Below, piece by piece: positions 1 to 10,223 of a stretch of DNA of 18,728 bases (its first letter is position 1; each line of letters starts with the position of its first letter). The DNA comes from Jimgerdemannia flammicorona (Eukaryota; Mucoromycota; Endogonomycetes; Endogonales; Endogonaceae), in the NCBI GenBank assembly GCA_003990745.1, contig RBNI01002376.1, positions 1 to 18,728 on the forward strand, given 5' to 3'. The position numbers and the translations under genes are program-made. The notes below the pieces were generated by a model that ran no database searches, was not told where the DNA came from, and saw only the letters and a list, made by a program, of their open reading frames with translations.

Positions 1-125
1 CCCCTACCCCTTCCTGATGAAAGACCACTTTGTCTAACACTATCGCCACCCTCCCACCACTCTGCTCACAAATCCTTGTTACCAAACTACGTCGTCTCCC
101 ACCCACTTAACTTTCTTACTTGTAG
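1..125. other. C-rich left edge, no gene seen
   Basis: This stretch is rich in C and still has CpG dinucleotides (for example near 44 and around 90-95), unlike the next 16.7 kb. I see no start, frame or domain on either strand. It may be the edge of a less mutated block or of another repeat cut by the window. Confidence 0.3.
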
Positions 126-429
126 AGTATCTTTTTTAATATTTATCATAAGTGGGTAGAGTAATCTGAAGAGCTCAGATGATGGTGTAAATATTGTTAT
201 TGTCTTCTTCAATTGTGAGAGTTTCCAGAGGTTAGTGAGAGAGGACCTTCTATTCTTCCTTATAGGTTTTCTTAAATATCTTTGAGGTTAGTAGTTGTAT
301 TTATCTAAGTACTGGGGCTTGTTCAACTCATCTTTATCTTCTATTAGTAGTATTGGAATCTTATTAAGATCAAGAATTCAACAGTTACTACAATTATCTT
401 TTGATAAGTAGAAATAGTTGTAGTGTTCA

Positions 430-3400
430 CATATGCTTAAGCAGAAGGCTTGCATAATTCTGTTTTCCTTCAAAGGTAGTAGTGGTTGTGTGGATGGTCC
501 TGTAAACTCAAGTGTTACTTGTTCACTAATAGTCTATTCAATGCTTTCCTCCAGGTCCTCAGTATCAATAACTCCAACAAAAGAATCTTTTTGACCACTT
601 TCAGAGTCTCAGGAGGCATCAAAATCACTTTCTAGTTCTTGTAGGAAATTGGCTTTACTTTTATCTTCTATAGAGATAGATGTATCTCCATGTTCTTACC
701 ATTTTGTTTCTGAGATCTGACTTACTTTCTTTGAGAATCCTCTTGATTCAATTGGTATCTTATACTTCTGTCCATAAAAGGTGAAGACTAGGAGCTATTT
801 CTTGATATCTATATTGGCTCCAACTTAGTATAACTAATTAGTTTCTAAGATCAGGTCATAAGAGGTTGCTGGAGTTACCATGGCTTGTGGTATTGAGACA
901 GACTTTTTCAACTTGAATAGGTATGTCTCTAACTAGTCCAAGGGAGATAGATGCTGATCCATCTACTATGATAACTCTTGCTTTAGTTCTTTCATCAATT
1001 TTCTATCTAATTCTCTCTAGTATTTGCTGAGTGATGATACAAACTGCTGCTCCAGTATTGATAAGGATTCTGGCATTTTCACTATGTACTTTTCCATTGG
1101 TGAGTCTTGTAGATTGATGTTCTTGGCACTAGTTTTCATAGACTGCATGGATAGTACTAGGCTCTAATATATATAGTCTTTGAATAGGAATTCTCTTGGT
1201 ATCTTTTTTGGCTTTCTTCAGGAATTTTCGCCTAACTTCTGATGTATTCTTGAGAACTTGTTTGAATATAAGGCCTATATTCTATATATAGATGTGTTTT
1301 TAAAGAGATGTTGCTTCATGGGGTCTACTATTTCTTTAATGTCTAGATCTCTTATAGTGAGTCCTCTCATTTCCATTGGATATTTTATCAGCTGAAGATT
1401 CTATGCTCATATACTCATCTTCTTCAAGGTCAGACAAGAAAGCACTTCTTGATATTCTTGAAGTCCTGGTCTTTAGTTCAGAGGTGTCTCTTTTGACTCA
1501 CTTGTTATTTTTCTGAGGAGTATCTGAGGAGGAGTGGCTATGTCTTGGGTACTTATCTGTAGATATTGTTACTAGCAGTAGTAGTGAAAGAGGGGTCCTA
1601 GAAGATCTTTCTCATCTTCTGATCTGTATGGGGGCAATATCTCAAGTTATCTTAGAAGGAAAGGCTTCATAGTAGATATCCTCTTGATCATGAAGCCAGG
1701 TAGCTTCTTTCTCCATTTCTCAAGTCTCTTTATCTATTTGAATAAGATTGATATTTCTGTCATTAGACAGAAGTTGTTCTTTAGGCAAAACCTCTGAATA
1801 TGGCCTTGATTTCCACAGTTGAAATATGTTAGAGCATAAGTACTTGTTTTTGATAGGCCTGTAGTTATAACTGATGGGGTCTGAGTGGAACTTCTGTTAT
1901 CTTGCTGCTGGTAGTCTGGTCTACTATCATAGTGATAATATTGCTATCTTCCTCCTTAGTTTTTTAGCTGAGCAACTGCAATAGCCAAATTCTTTATTTA
2001 CTTAGTAAGTATTATCATAAGGTCTTCTTCAACTCTTAGTGAGAGCTGTTACTATTGCTGCTTGTACTGAGTTGGAATTGAGGGTGGGGGTCTGATCTTA
2101 TAGTTGACCAACTATACTATTAGATAGACATTTTCTTATTCTATAATCATTCTATGAATTCTTGAGATTTCAGCTTGAGTAGATTCTTGATATTCTTGAA
2201 TCTGCTAGAGTAATCTATAGTCTGCTTCCCAGCATCCTTGTGCTCTAGCAACTTGCTGCTCAACTTTGGTATCTCATCCTAATAACTTATCTTCAAGTTT
2301 TGGAAATATTTTATTGAGGAAGGTGATTGAGGCCAGGGCCAGTTGGACTGCAGGTTGCAAGTTTGCCTTTATTATCTGGACTTAAATCTAATGATAAAAA
2401 GTCTTAGAGATTTCATTGACAGCTTGGTTCATATATATAGGTCAAGGCTTCCTGTACTTCTTATTGATACTTGAGGTCATTGAACTGAGTACAGAACCAG
2501 ATTTTATAGATATTGTATCTGTCTGCATGATCTCTATTTGCTTGAAGATTGTTGGCTTATTCTATTATATGGATTTCTCCTCCAATTTGCCTTGCTTAGT
2601 TGTACTTCTATAGGACAGGACCTCTCAGAAGTAATTCTACAATTCTGAGCTTTCTCTGAGCATCTCATTGTTTGGCAGTTTCTTATACTTCAATTTCTCT
2701 AAGGAATTCCTTAATATCTTCACTATCTATACTATAGAATTTCTGAAGATAGCTTATCTCTGATTCATTTTTGCTATCTGAGTCTAATTCTGAAGTGGAG
2801 TTTCTTGATACTTAAGATAGAGATAGTAGAGGTGCTTAGTAAACTAGTGGTACTGATAGGGAATAGAATCTTAGTGAAGTTATAGAGAGTCTGGCCCTTC
2901 TAATTAAAGCTGGTGTAGAGGTTCTTGATGGTGGTAGTTCTTTGATTAAGTGATAATGATCACTAAATACTGAGGTTCTGAGAGGGCTTGAGCTTCTTGT
3001 TTCTTATAAGTAGTAATAGAGTATAAAAGACCAAGGGACTGAGGTTCTGGTAACTGGGATAAGACTGATATAGCTGATGTTCAATTCATCTGTCCCTTAC
3101 TATTGTAAAGTAGTAGAGTTCTGTTCATCTTACCAAGAGTCTATATTGCTGTCTGAGTAATGATAAAGGTTGAATTCATCTCTTGGTTGGTCTGGTTGAC
3201 TTCTTCAATCTTCATCTTCCTCTGATTCTGGAAGGTAGAGATAGTAGTCTTCTTCTCTTTCAGATATTTCAAAGTATGCTTGATCCAGTAGAGTTTCTTG
3301 GGTGATGATAGTAATAATATAATTACTTTTGCTTGAATTTCTCCTATAGATTAGGGTCTGGTATTATTCAGGAAAGTCTTCTACTGGTTCTGGACTTTGG

Positions 3401-3650
3401 GTGAAAATGGGCTCAAGTTGTTCTCTAAGTCTTCTTCTTTTTCTTGAGATTAAACTGTAATCTGAGTCACTTCTTCCTTCTGATTCAGTTGTCTGATTAC
3501 TGGTTCTGAACAGAGTGAGAGCTGTTCTGACAATGGTGTAAGCTTCTCTTTCTGAGGAGAGTAGTTGTTAGCTCTAGTCTTATTACTGGCTAGTTTCTTC
3601 TGAATTTTTTACTATAGATGGTTACTGAGTTCTTGAGCCAAATAGTTAAG
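430..3650 (-). pseudogene. decayed retroelement gag-protease, antisense
   Basis: Read on the minus strand, this AT-rich block holds broken pieces of a retrotransposon Gag and aspartic protease. A Gag-like stretch lies near 2310-2224 (KLEDKLLG, then KVEQQVARAQG after a stop). A CCHC zinc knuckle lies at 1826-1785, read as YFNCGNQGHIQRFC: the first Cys is Tyr, as expected from TGY to TAY. A retropepsin-like motif lies at 1074-1021 (ILINTGAAV, active-site DTG/DSG read as NTG), and a later SYDLILET near 880-840 resembles the DLILG strand before the end of the protease. Knuckle and protease are in different frames, so at least one indel or frameshift separates them. Below about 780 comes an acidic linker; no reverse transcriptase is seen before the window ends. 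No dUTPase is visible between knuckle and protease, so this is a different lineage from the chromovirus at 4513. Limits are approximate. Confidence 0.7.
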
Positions 3651-4304
3651 TTTTTAGAAAAATTTCCCAGTTAAGTCTCTAAAATGTGATATATAATATG
3701 TATGTCCTACTTGTAGAATATACTGCTTAATATATCACTTGGTTATATTATATATATATTATTTATCTTTTTATCTGATAATGTTCTGGCTCAATATTCA
3801 GTTCAACTGCTATTTGATTTATTTATATTTCTCTGTAAGTCATTAGTTATGTAACTAGATATTCAGAATGGTGAAAGGTTAAAGTATGTATATTGTAGAT
3901 TCTGGTATACTGATAGTTGTTCTGATGTTCTTAACAAAGTTTTCTAGTAAGTTGAAAATCTTGTATCTTGAATTTTATATAGTCTGAGATCTTATATCTG
4001 ATTTCCATAGTGGTGGTTCTTAACTGATTGACTTGTATCTTTTTGTGATAATTTTCATAGTGGCAGCAGTTCATATCTTGAATTTTGTAATGATTTTCAT
4101 ATTAGTTTCTGAGGCAGTAAGAGTAATATCTTAACTCTTAGAGGTAGTATATTTCTCTATAAATCCTTTTTACTTCAAACTATCTAACTGAGATTTATTT
4201 ACTCTTATCTTTGAAGGTATTTATATATATTTCTACTATACCCTAGTGGTAAGGTCTAGATATACTATTGGTTTACCAGTAGTAATACATCAGTAGCAAA
4301 GACT

Positions 4305-4481
4305 ATACTAATAGAGTAAGGTTAGAATACCCTTATTCTATACTGCTGGTAAAGAATATTTAGATAATAGAGATGTTATTCTATATTTAGCTAAACTATA
4401 ATATACTTATGTAGAGAATGATACTAATTAAATCAGATAAGGCTGAAATACCTTTGTTCTATACTGCTGGCAAAGAATATT
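4305..4481. repeat. imperfect direct repeat, two units
   Basis: Unit one at 4305-4360 and unit two at 4421-4481 share atactaat, then a diverged middle, then ttctatactgctgg(t/c)aaagaatatt. Differences are mainly transitions plus a small indel. The two units are about 120 bp apart. This looks like an old local duplication within the flank. Confidence 0.55.
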
Positions 4482-4507
4482 AATCTCTATCTTAAAAGAT
4501 ATAGTAT

Positions 4508-4512
4508 TCTTC
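4508..4512. repeat. left target-site duplication
   Basis: The five bases tcttc directly before the 5' LTR match ccttc directly after the 3' LTR (14029-14033) except for one C-to-T change. A 5-bp duplication is usual for Ty3/gypsy integrases, and the mismatch is the mutation type seen everywhere here. Confidence 0.75.
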
Positions 4513-5329
4513 TATAAGTGCACAACCTCCAAGCTACCAAAACCACATATCATCCTCAGAACTAATTTGGAAACTACATGCGAGACTACAAAACAAGTTA
4601 CTGAAGAGATCATTTAGTTACATGAAATATGCCAGCAAGTACAAGAACCTACTGCCAAGATACAAGAATACTAGAAGAAGTACTACAACCATAAGACTGA
4701 TTCTGAACTGCTATAACTAGTTTGGTATACTGTACTATTACAAAAGGAAACCGAAAGTACCAAAATCAAACCAAGACAAGAAGAACCCTATCTCACCTAT
4801 CAAAAGGTTTACAAACTACACTTATTAACTCAAAACCAGGATACACTGCAACTATACAAGATCTCATTACTTAGCAGAAGCAAAATGCATTTGAACAACT
4901 TTGTTTACTCTATCTGTATCACCTCCATTGGAGAGTGACAGATGTTTCATCTGAACTCAAGAAAGCCGACATCATTGAAACCAATCTCAAGCCATCTACA
5001 CAATAGATATTACTACTAGAAATTGCCTCAAATTACAGAAAATATCATTTCCGAGAGGTTCGAACCCCCAGCCATGACATTGAGAGCCCTCGCCCTAGAT
5101 AAGGATGGCCAGTCCTCGCAAATACACCAGAAGACCAAAAAAAAAGAGAACTAAGATCTGATATTCTTGTATAACCACTGCCACCAAGGACAGTCTTAAT
5201 CTTGCAAGAGATAGAAGTGATGACATCTTGAAACTGATGATGTCAGAAGTCAGAAAACTGTTCAGACTTTGCCAGTGATGATGTTATCAATAGTGATATC
5301 ATTAAAGACTAACCAGACAGTACCTAAAC

Positions 5330-5337
5330 CTATAAAT
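5330..5337 (+). promoter_or_regulatory. upstream TATA-like box in U3
   Basis: The sequence ctataaatagc lies about 190 bp upstream of the stronger candidate at 5517 and is kept in the 3' LTR (near 13348). It could be a second core promoter element or chance in AT-rich DNA. Confidence 0.3.
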
Positions 5338-5390
5338 AGCTTAGCAGTTATAGTATAGTTAGATTAGTCTTGTACAATATGACTGTGAAC

Positions 5391-5460
5391 TGACTCAGCA
5401 GTCAGATGATCTCTTGACATATCAGATCATACTTATACTATGTGACTGCTTTCTGACTCA
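5391..5460 (+). promoter_or_regulatory. paired TGACTCA sites in U3
   Basis: TGACTCA occurs at 5391-5397 and 5454-5460, 63 bp apart, 57 bp upstream of the TATA box in the nearer case. Both sites and the 63-bp spacing are kept in the 3' LTR (13408-13414 and 13471-13477) although the sequence around them has mutated. TGACTCA is the binding site of the Gcn4/CPC1/CpcA bZIP family, which controls amino-acid starvation responses in fungi. Use by the element is an inference. Confidence 0.5.
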
Positions 5461-5516
5461 GCAAGGCACTAAGTGCTATATCCATATCTAGCATAGTCCA
5501 GATAGCCCCTCACTAG

Positions 5517-5524
5517 TATAAATA
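5517..5524 (+). promoter_or_regulatory. likely LTR TATA box
   Basis: TATAAATA preceded by a C-rich stretch and followed by a pyrimidine-rich stretch (ctccctccccc), as in fungal core promoters. It is kept exactly at 13534-13541 in the 3' LTR. Transcription would start a few tens of bases downstream, which would place R before the AATAAA at 5650. Confidence 0.6.
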
Positions 5525-5649
5525 CTCCCTCCCCCAGACCTCAGAATCTCAGACTTGAATATTTGAACAATCTGAACATAACTCCTAAGCACTTCTCCAC
5601 AATATCTCTTTATATAACTACTTCTAGTATAGTAATATCATGAATAGCA

Positions 5650-5655
5650 AATAAA
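5650..5655 (+). promoter_or_regulatory. AATAAA polyadenylation signal in LTR
   Basis: AATAAA about 130 bp downstream of the TATA box, kept at 13667-13672 in the 3' LTR, where it would act to end the genomic transcript. This gives a short R region between about 5550 and 5680. Confidence 0.5.
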
Positions 5656-5807
5656 CTTATTTAATAACCCACAAACCACTCTTAAGTAAATCTGCTCTCC
5701 GTTAGGTCCCACTTCTAACTCTATTATGAAATTTTCTAATTGAGTATTGTCTGCAGCAATACATCAATTCAACTAAGCTGGTCTTAGTTTCTTGAACTTC
5801 TTGAAAT

Positions 5808-8040
5808 ATGGAAAATCCTGACCCTCCAGAACTAGTTCGAAAAAGGACTTTAATTGAGACATCAACCCAATCTTGAAATCAATAAGCATAGAGGATGTAC
5901 TCCATATGAAATTAATCTTGACTATAAGAAAATGGTCTTCCAGAATATCCAGAACTTCCAGAAAACCCTTCCAGAACTATATAACAGTTACTCTAAAAAG
6001 CAACCCTCTTACAACTTGGTAGCAGCAGTTTACAATCCAATTCCGCTTCAAGACACTTCCTCACTCTGCTACAAATCCTTTTGTGAATTCCTACAAATTG
6101 GTATAAAGCCCAACCTCTGAACTGAAATTTATCCTGAACTATCTGATAATCTGAAGAGAATTGAACCTGATGTACAAGGACAATTTGACCTCTACACCTG
6201 CAACAAGTGGAACAAACTTTATTCAAAGAAAGAAATACTCCAATTAAATCAGCAAATAGGTGAAACCCTATTCACTGAACTCCTTGCACTACATCCAGCA
6301 AGTCAAGATGAAGAAGGTCTTATTGAAGCCTTCTTTACTCTTCTCAACAAGAGTTTTGTTAGCTCCACAAATCTAAGCGATCTAGGACAACCAGTAGTAG
6401 TCTTTCTAGCCTTAGTTCCTCATGAAGCCTAAGCCTCTGTAGCCAAGTGGCTCAACTCTACTGACTTTTACCATACCAGAACCAAGACTGCATTATACTA
6501 CCAATTCCAGAACAGCAAGACCCACTATATTCTTAAGGAAGAAGTAAGAGAAACCCTTCACCAACTACCTGACCCTGAACCTGAAGCAGGCTCTGCTATA
6601 GCCCTATCTGAATCTGAAACCAATCCTGAACCAGAACTTGACTTTGAATTAAGTCCTTCCAAAATCAGATATACAACTGATTCTGTCTACTTTGACGCCA
6701 AGCAAACCCAACTACATAGGGACCAAACCAAAGAGAAGGAGGAGTATCTCAGTGAATTCGATCCCGGATATACTACCAAAGAAGACGCACCTCCATCAGG
6801 ACAGAATATACCTATACAGCAACAGACAGCTATCTATCGAGCTCTTACTCCAGACCAACAACTATTACTCCAGCAACTTATACAGACTCAAAGAACACCC
6901 TCATACTCTGCACTAATACCTCAAGTAGTACCAGTAACACCACTACCAGCAGTCCAACTACCTCCAGTAAACAACATGGCAAACTAACAGATTCTAGACC
7001 TCACAGCTCAGGTAGCCATAATGGCAGCAACCATTACTACCTTAGCTAAACAGACTCGACCTACCAAAAATCTGAGCCTACCTACCTTCAATGGTACTGC
7101 ACAAGAAGTCCAAAGCTTTATTAGTGTAGTTGACACCAACTTCAAAGCCAATCAATAGACTAATGAGTGAGTTGCTAACTGCCTCCTGACAAACAATCAA
7201 GACTACACTCTGGAACAACTCTTTGCTATCACCACAGCCTATATCTGCTAAGTTGTTACATTCTTCCAAGGACCCACTGAAGAATGGTGGTGAACCCTTC
7301 CTGAAAAACCCCTTACATGGAACACCTGACCTGCAGTAGTTGCTCAGAATACAGCAAACAATGTCCCAGGATATGGAGCCCATCCTACAGCCCCTGGACT
7401 CAAACAACTTATGATTGCTCAATACTGCAGCAAAACCATAATCGCTAAATCCTAAGTAAAACTCCACAATCTCAAATTCGATGTATATGGCAAAGAAGAA
7501 TTTGAAACCTTCTATACAAAACTCAAGTCACTTCTGAACACTGTTGGCCTAGGATATATTGCCAATGATGAAGCATGAAATAGTACAAGAGCAGACCATT
7601 TATTTGATGCACTACCTGAATGGCTTACTAGAAAAATCCGAGAACAAGGCTGCCCAGTTGGTTGTGATCACCAACAATGGTGCCTGGCAAGAATCAAGAC
7701 CATGGTCAAGTGAATTCTAATAGCTAGACCAATTCTGCCCCAAAGACAATTCAACAATAAGGAAAAGACTTGGACCAAGAAAGAAGAACCCAAGTATGAA
7801 GCATCCTGAGCTCCCTCCACATCCACCTCTTGGATACCCAGAAATCATGAACCTACCTAGCCAAGTACCTTCAAGAAACTTACTGAAGGAGAAAGGAATG
7901 AACTTCGAAGAAGTAGAGCATACTTCTATTGCTGAAAGACAGGACATATGACCAGTACCTGCCCCAACTGAAAACCCTGAACAGCAATATGAGCAACCAT
8001 TACTACTCTGCACCACCTCAATAACCTAACTACCAGAACA
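5808..8040 (+). pseudogene. gag: Gag of the chromovirus, with CCHC zinc knuckle
   Basis: Structural protein that would form the particle and bind the RNA. The frame is open from 5854 across the LTR end and the PBS and continues, with RIP-type stops, through Gag. A candidate start is the ATG at 5808 inside the LTR; an extra A near 5843 now puts it out of frame. Regions in order: an N-terminal part of some 300 codons that I do not recognise (to about 6830), an acidic Pro/Glu-rich stretch (6565-6660), a Gln-rich stretch starting at LTPDQQLLLQQL (6844), then a Gag capsid-like region (LPTFNGTAQEVQSFI at 7078, GPTEEWW at 7273, ADHLFDALPEWL near 7592). The zinc knuckle lies at 7921-7962, read as YFYC*KTGHMTSTC. 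Its first Cys is Tyr (TGC to TAC) and the stop is probably Arg (CGA to TGA). Gag ends without a stop into the dUTPase. Confidence 0.85.
6017..6028 (+). other. primer-binding site
   Basis: TGGTAGCAGCAG, three bases after the LTR. Its first nine bases complement a tRNA 3' end CTGCTACCA, as in eukaryotic initiator-Met tRNAs, the usual primer for many fungal and plant LTR elements. The match beyond nine bases is unproven. It lies inside the apparent gag frame. Confidence 0.65.
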
Positions 8041-8052
8041 CTGGACTTTGTC

Positions 8053-8451
8053 AAGTTAAGATAAACTGCTAAGGCCCCAACCAAAGGAAGTCAAAAAGTA
8101 GCTGGATATGATCTGTATGCAGCCAAAGAAGCTATAGTTTCCAACTGAGAAGTTAAGCAAGTCTATACAGGAATCAGCATCCAAATTCCTGAAAGACATG
8201 TTGGAAGAATATGCTGTCACAGCAGCCTAGCATTAAAAGAACTCTCAGTAGAAGGAGGAGTTATTGACAAAGATTACACAGGCAAAATTATTATCCTTAT
8301 CCAAAACCACAGTTGGACACCCTTCAGGATCCCCATAGGTTTCTGCATTGCCCAGATCCTATTCGAAAAAATTGAGTCAACCATGACAGTCAAGGAAGTC
8401 TCTGAACTACTACCCACCATCTGAGGATCTAAAGGATTTGGCTCATCAAAC
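8053..8451 (+). pseudogene. dUTPase domain within gag-pol
   Basis: A trimeric-type dUTPase domain (dUTP to dUMP and pyrophosphate, keeping uracil out of new DNA) in the same frame as Gag, protease and RT. All five family motifs can be read. Motif 1 is AGYDLYAA (8101-8124). Motif 2 is GRICCHSSLALK (8203-8238), with His where the family has Arg. Motif 3 is GGVIDKDYTGKI (8254-8289), keeping the catalytic Asp (8266) and the Tyr (8275). Motif 4 is GFCIAQILF (8338-8364), with Cys where Arg is usual. Motif 5 is a TGA followed by GSKGFGSS (8422-8448), where the TGA stands where the family has Arg. The His, Cys and stop changes are all explained by CGN transitions at CpG. Another stop lies at 8146. 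The length of about 130 residues fits the family. It lies downstream of the zinc knuckle and upstream of the protease, the same relative place as in betaretroviruses. This copy cannot be active; the ancestor probably was. Confidence 0.88.
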
Positions 8452-8565
8452 AAAGCCCTGGCCCAACTTACTATGAATAAAGAAGAACAATTCTATAAGA
8501 AAATCAAAGATGGATATATACCAAGTGGCTGATGCCCCCATGGCATTAGAATGTACTCTTCCTGA

Positions 8566-8985
8566 ATGATTGATGATTGCTTCTCTTATATCAATGAATT
8601 AACTCAAAGAAGAACCAATAGAAGAAAAACTCCTACAACTAAAATCACCACTATTGGATCAGACAAACTGCTTACACTCCAAGCTTTTGTCAATAGAGTA
8701 CCTATCAAGATTATGATAGACAGCAGTACCTTATATAACTTCATCAATAAAGAAACAGCCAACAGACTCAAGGTCTTCACCTCTCCAGTACAACAAACTC
8801 AAGCAGTTGCCACAGCTGATAGAACCTCACATATCATTAGCAAGGAAGTCTGCAACCTACCCTTCTGAATTGGTGACTATTAAGTACATGTTACTCTCCA
8901 AATTGTACTACTTTCTGACAATAAAATCATCCTCAAGACTCCATGGTTAAAACAAGAAAACCCCATGATTGATTGGGTAAACTAT
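8566..8985 (+). pseudogene. pro: aspartic protease (retropepsin) domain
   Basis: The enzyme that cuts the polyprotein. The active-site motif reads IMIDSSTLYNFI (8710-8742): D-S-S where the family has D-S/T-G, a GGT-to-AGT change. The later strand reads KIILKTPWLKQENP (8929-8970), matching the family's IILGxxWL with Gly lost, followed by IDW. In-frame TGA at 8866 and TAA at 8881 lie between these two motifs. The domain follows the dUTPase after a linker of about 40 codons that has two TGA stops (8530 and 8563). A short linker then leads to RT. Confidence 0.85.
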
Positions 8986-9319
8986 TCTCTGACTATCAAG
9001 AAAGGATACTATAACTTCAAACTGCAAGGTGAAAAAGACCCACTCAGCTCTAGTGACTCTGGACTAAAGATTACTCACATCAATAAGCTACAACTCAAGA
9101 AATTGGCCAAGAAATGCCCTCTTTTTGCTATCTCCATCTGTCTATCCAAAGGAGAACCCGAAAACTCTAAAGAAGACTTTTCCAAAGTTGATAGCCATAT
9201 CAGACCACTACTCCAGAAATTCCAAGATATATTTCCAAAGAAACTTTTGAAAGGCCCACCACCTAAACAAGCAGTAGACCATGCCATCAAGACTATTCCA
9301 GATGCCAAGCCAACCTTCA

Positions 9320-10220
9320 AATCAATCTACCACATGTCTCCAAGAGAAATTAATGTACTCAAGAAGGAAATCGATAAACTCCTAGAACAAGGATTCATTA
9401 GACCCAGTATATCACCCTATGGTACACCAGTCCTCTTTGTTGTAAAGAAAAGAGGAGACCTGCAAATATGTATTGACTACCATGACCTCAATGAACAGAC
9501 CATTAAGAACTGTTGCCCACTATCCAGAATTGATGAAATATTTGATAGGCTTACCAACCCACAATTCATGAGCTCTTTTGACTTATGAAATAGTTACTGG
9601 CAAATTGCCATGAAAGAAGAAGACATCTATAAGACAGCCTTCCGAACTCACTATAGACACTTTGAATTCCTGGTTATGTCTTTTAGCTTAACTAATGCTC
9701 CTGCAACCTTCCAGACACTGATGAATATCATTCTGTACCCATATCTGGACAAATTTGTTGTTGTCTACATCAATGACATTCTAGTCTTCAGTAAAACTCT
9801 GGAAGAACATCTTGAACACCTTGAACTAGTACTACTAAAACTCTGAGAAAACTGACTCTTTGCAAAACTCAGCAAGTGTGAATTCCTCCTGAAGGAAATT
9901 CAATTCCTTGGACACATTATCACCCTGAATAGAATCAAAGTGAACCCCAGCAAAATCTCCACAATTAAGGATTGGCCCAGACCCAAGAAGCTGAAAGACC
10001 TCCAGTTATTCCTGGGATTAGCAAATTATTACGATGATTTGTTGCCAACTTTGCCAAAATTGCCATGGCCCTTACCCAAATGACCAAATACAGCAAGAAA
10101 GAAGAACAGCTCTGGACTATGAAACAAGAAAAAGACTTCAACAATCTTGTAAATTGGGAACCCGAATAAGATACAGTCTTTTAAGTACTGAAAGATGCCC
10201 TGATAACTACCCCAGTACTT
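9320..10220 (+). pseudogene. pol: reverse transcriptase domain, frameshifted at its end
   Basis: RNA-dependent DNA polymerase of the Ty3/gypsy type. Motifs in order: GFIRPSISPYGTPVLFVVKK (from about 9391), ICIDYHDLNEQTIKN, SSFDL then TGA (catalytic Asp at 9580; the stop is probably Arg, as in FDLR), [12 protein letters not shown] where the family has [12 protein letters not shown] (near 9679), and the polymerase box YIND at 9766-9777. The family has Y-x-D-D there, so the first catalytic Asp of the box is Asn, a GAT-to-AAT change at a CpG. FLGHII (near 9904) and FLGLANYY (to 10032) follow. Between 10032 and 10033 one base, probably C, is missing, and the frame continues in the +3 frame (FVANFAKIAMALTQ from 10038). 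Confidence 0.92.
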
Positions 10221-10223
10221 CAA

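Larger units (their letters stand above)
3651..4512. other. AT-rich flank, no clear gene
   Basis: Dense stops in all frames and heavy AT content. It may be the continuation, on the minus strand, of the decayed frame at 15062-14034 that the chromovirus interrupted, because a loosely readable frame with RIP-type stops continues across the insertion point for some 200 bases. Short imperfect repeats are present (tatcttgaatttt at 3963 and 4074; catagtgg near 4005 and 4058; see also 4305-4481). Confidence 0.4.
4513..6013 (+). repeat. 5' LTR (1501 bp)
   Basis: A direct repeat of 12530-14028. The termini are TATAAG (TGTAAG in the other LTR) and CTTACA, so the ancestral ends were the 6-bp inverted repeat TGTAAG...CTTACA with the usual TG...CA. 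The only indels against the other LTR are two single A bases, near 5811 and 5843. Everything else I compared is a transition. It contains two TGACTCA sites, TATA-like boxes, a polyadenylation signal and, near its 3' end, what looks like the start of the gag reading frame. Confidence 0.95.

Noticed and set aside
2416..2613. Plus-strand 65-codon hydrophobic frame
   Set aside because: It lies antisense to the gag remnant, is AT-driven and has no motif.
5057..5066. GGTTCGAACC, resembling a tRNA gene B box or T-loop in the LTR
   Set aside because: It is a palindrome. No acceptor, D or anticodon arms fit around it, and the other LTR has ggtttgaacc (13074-13083).
7078..8016. Antisense open frames over Gag (7467-7078 and 8016-7717)
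   Set aside because: They mirror a Gag region whose sense strand has recognisable domains. G-poor sense DNA leaves antisense frames open.
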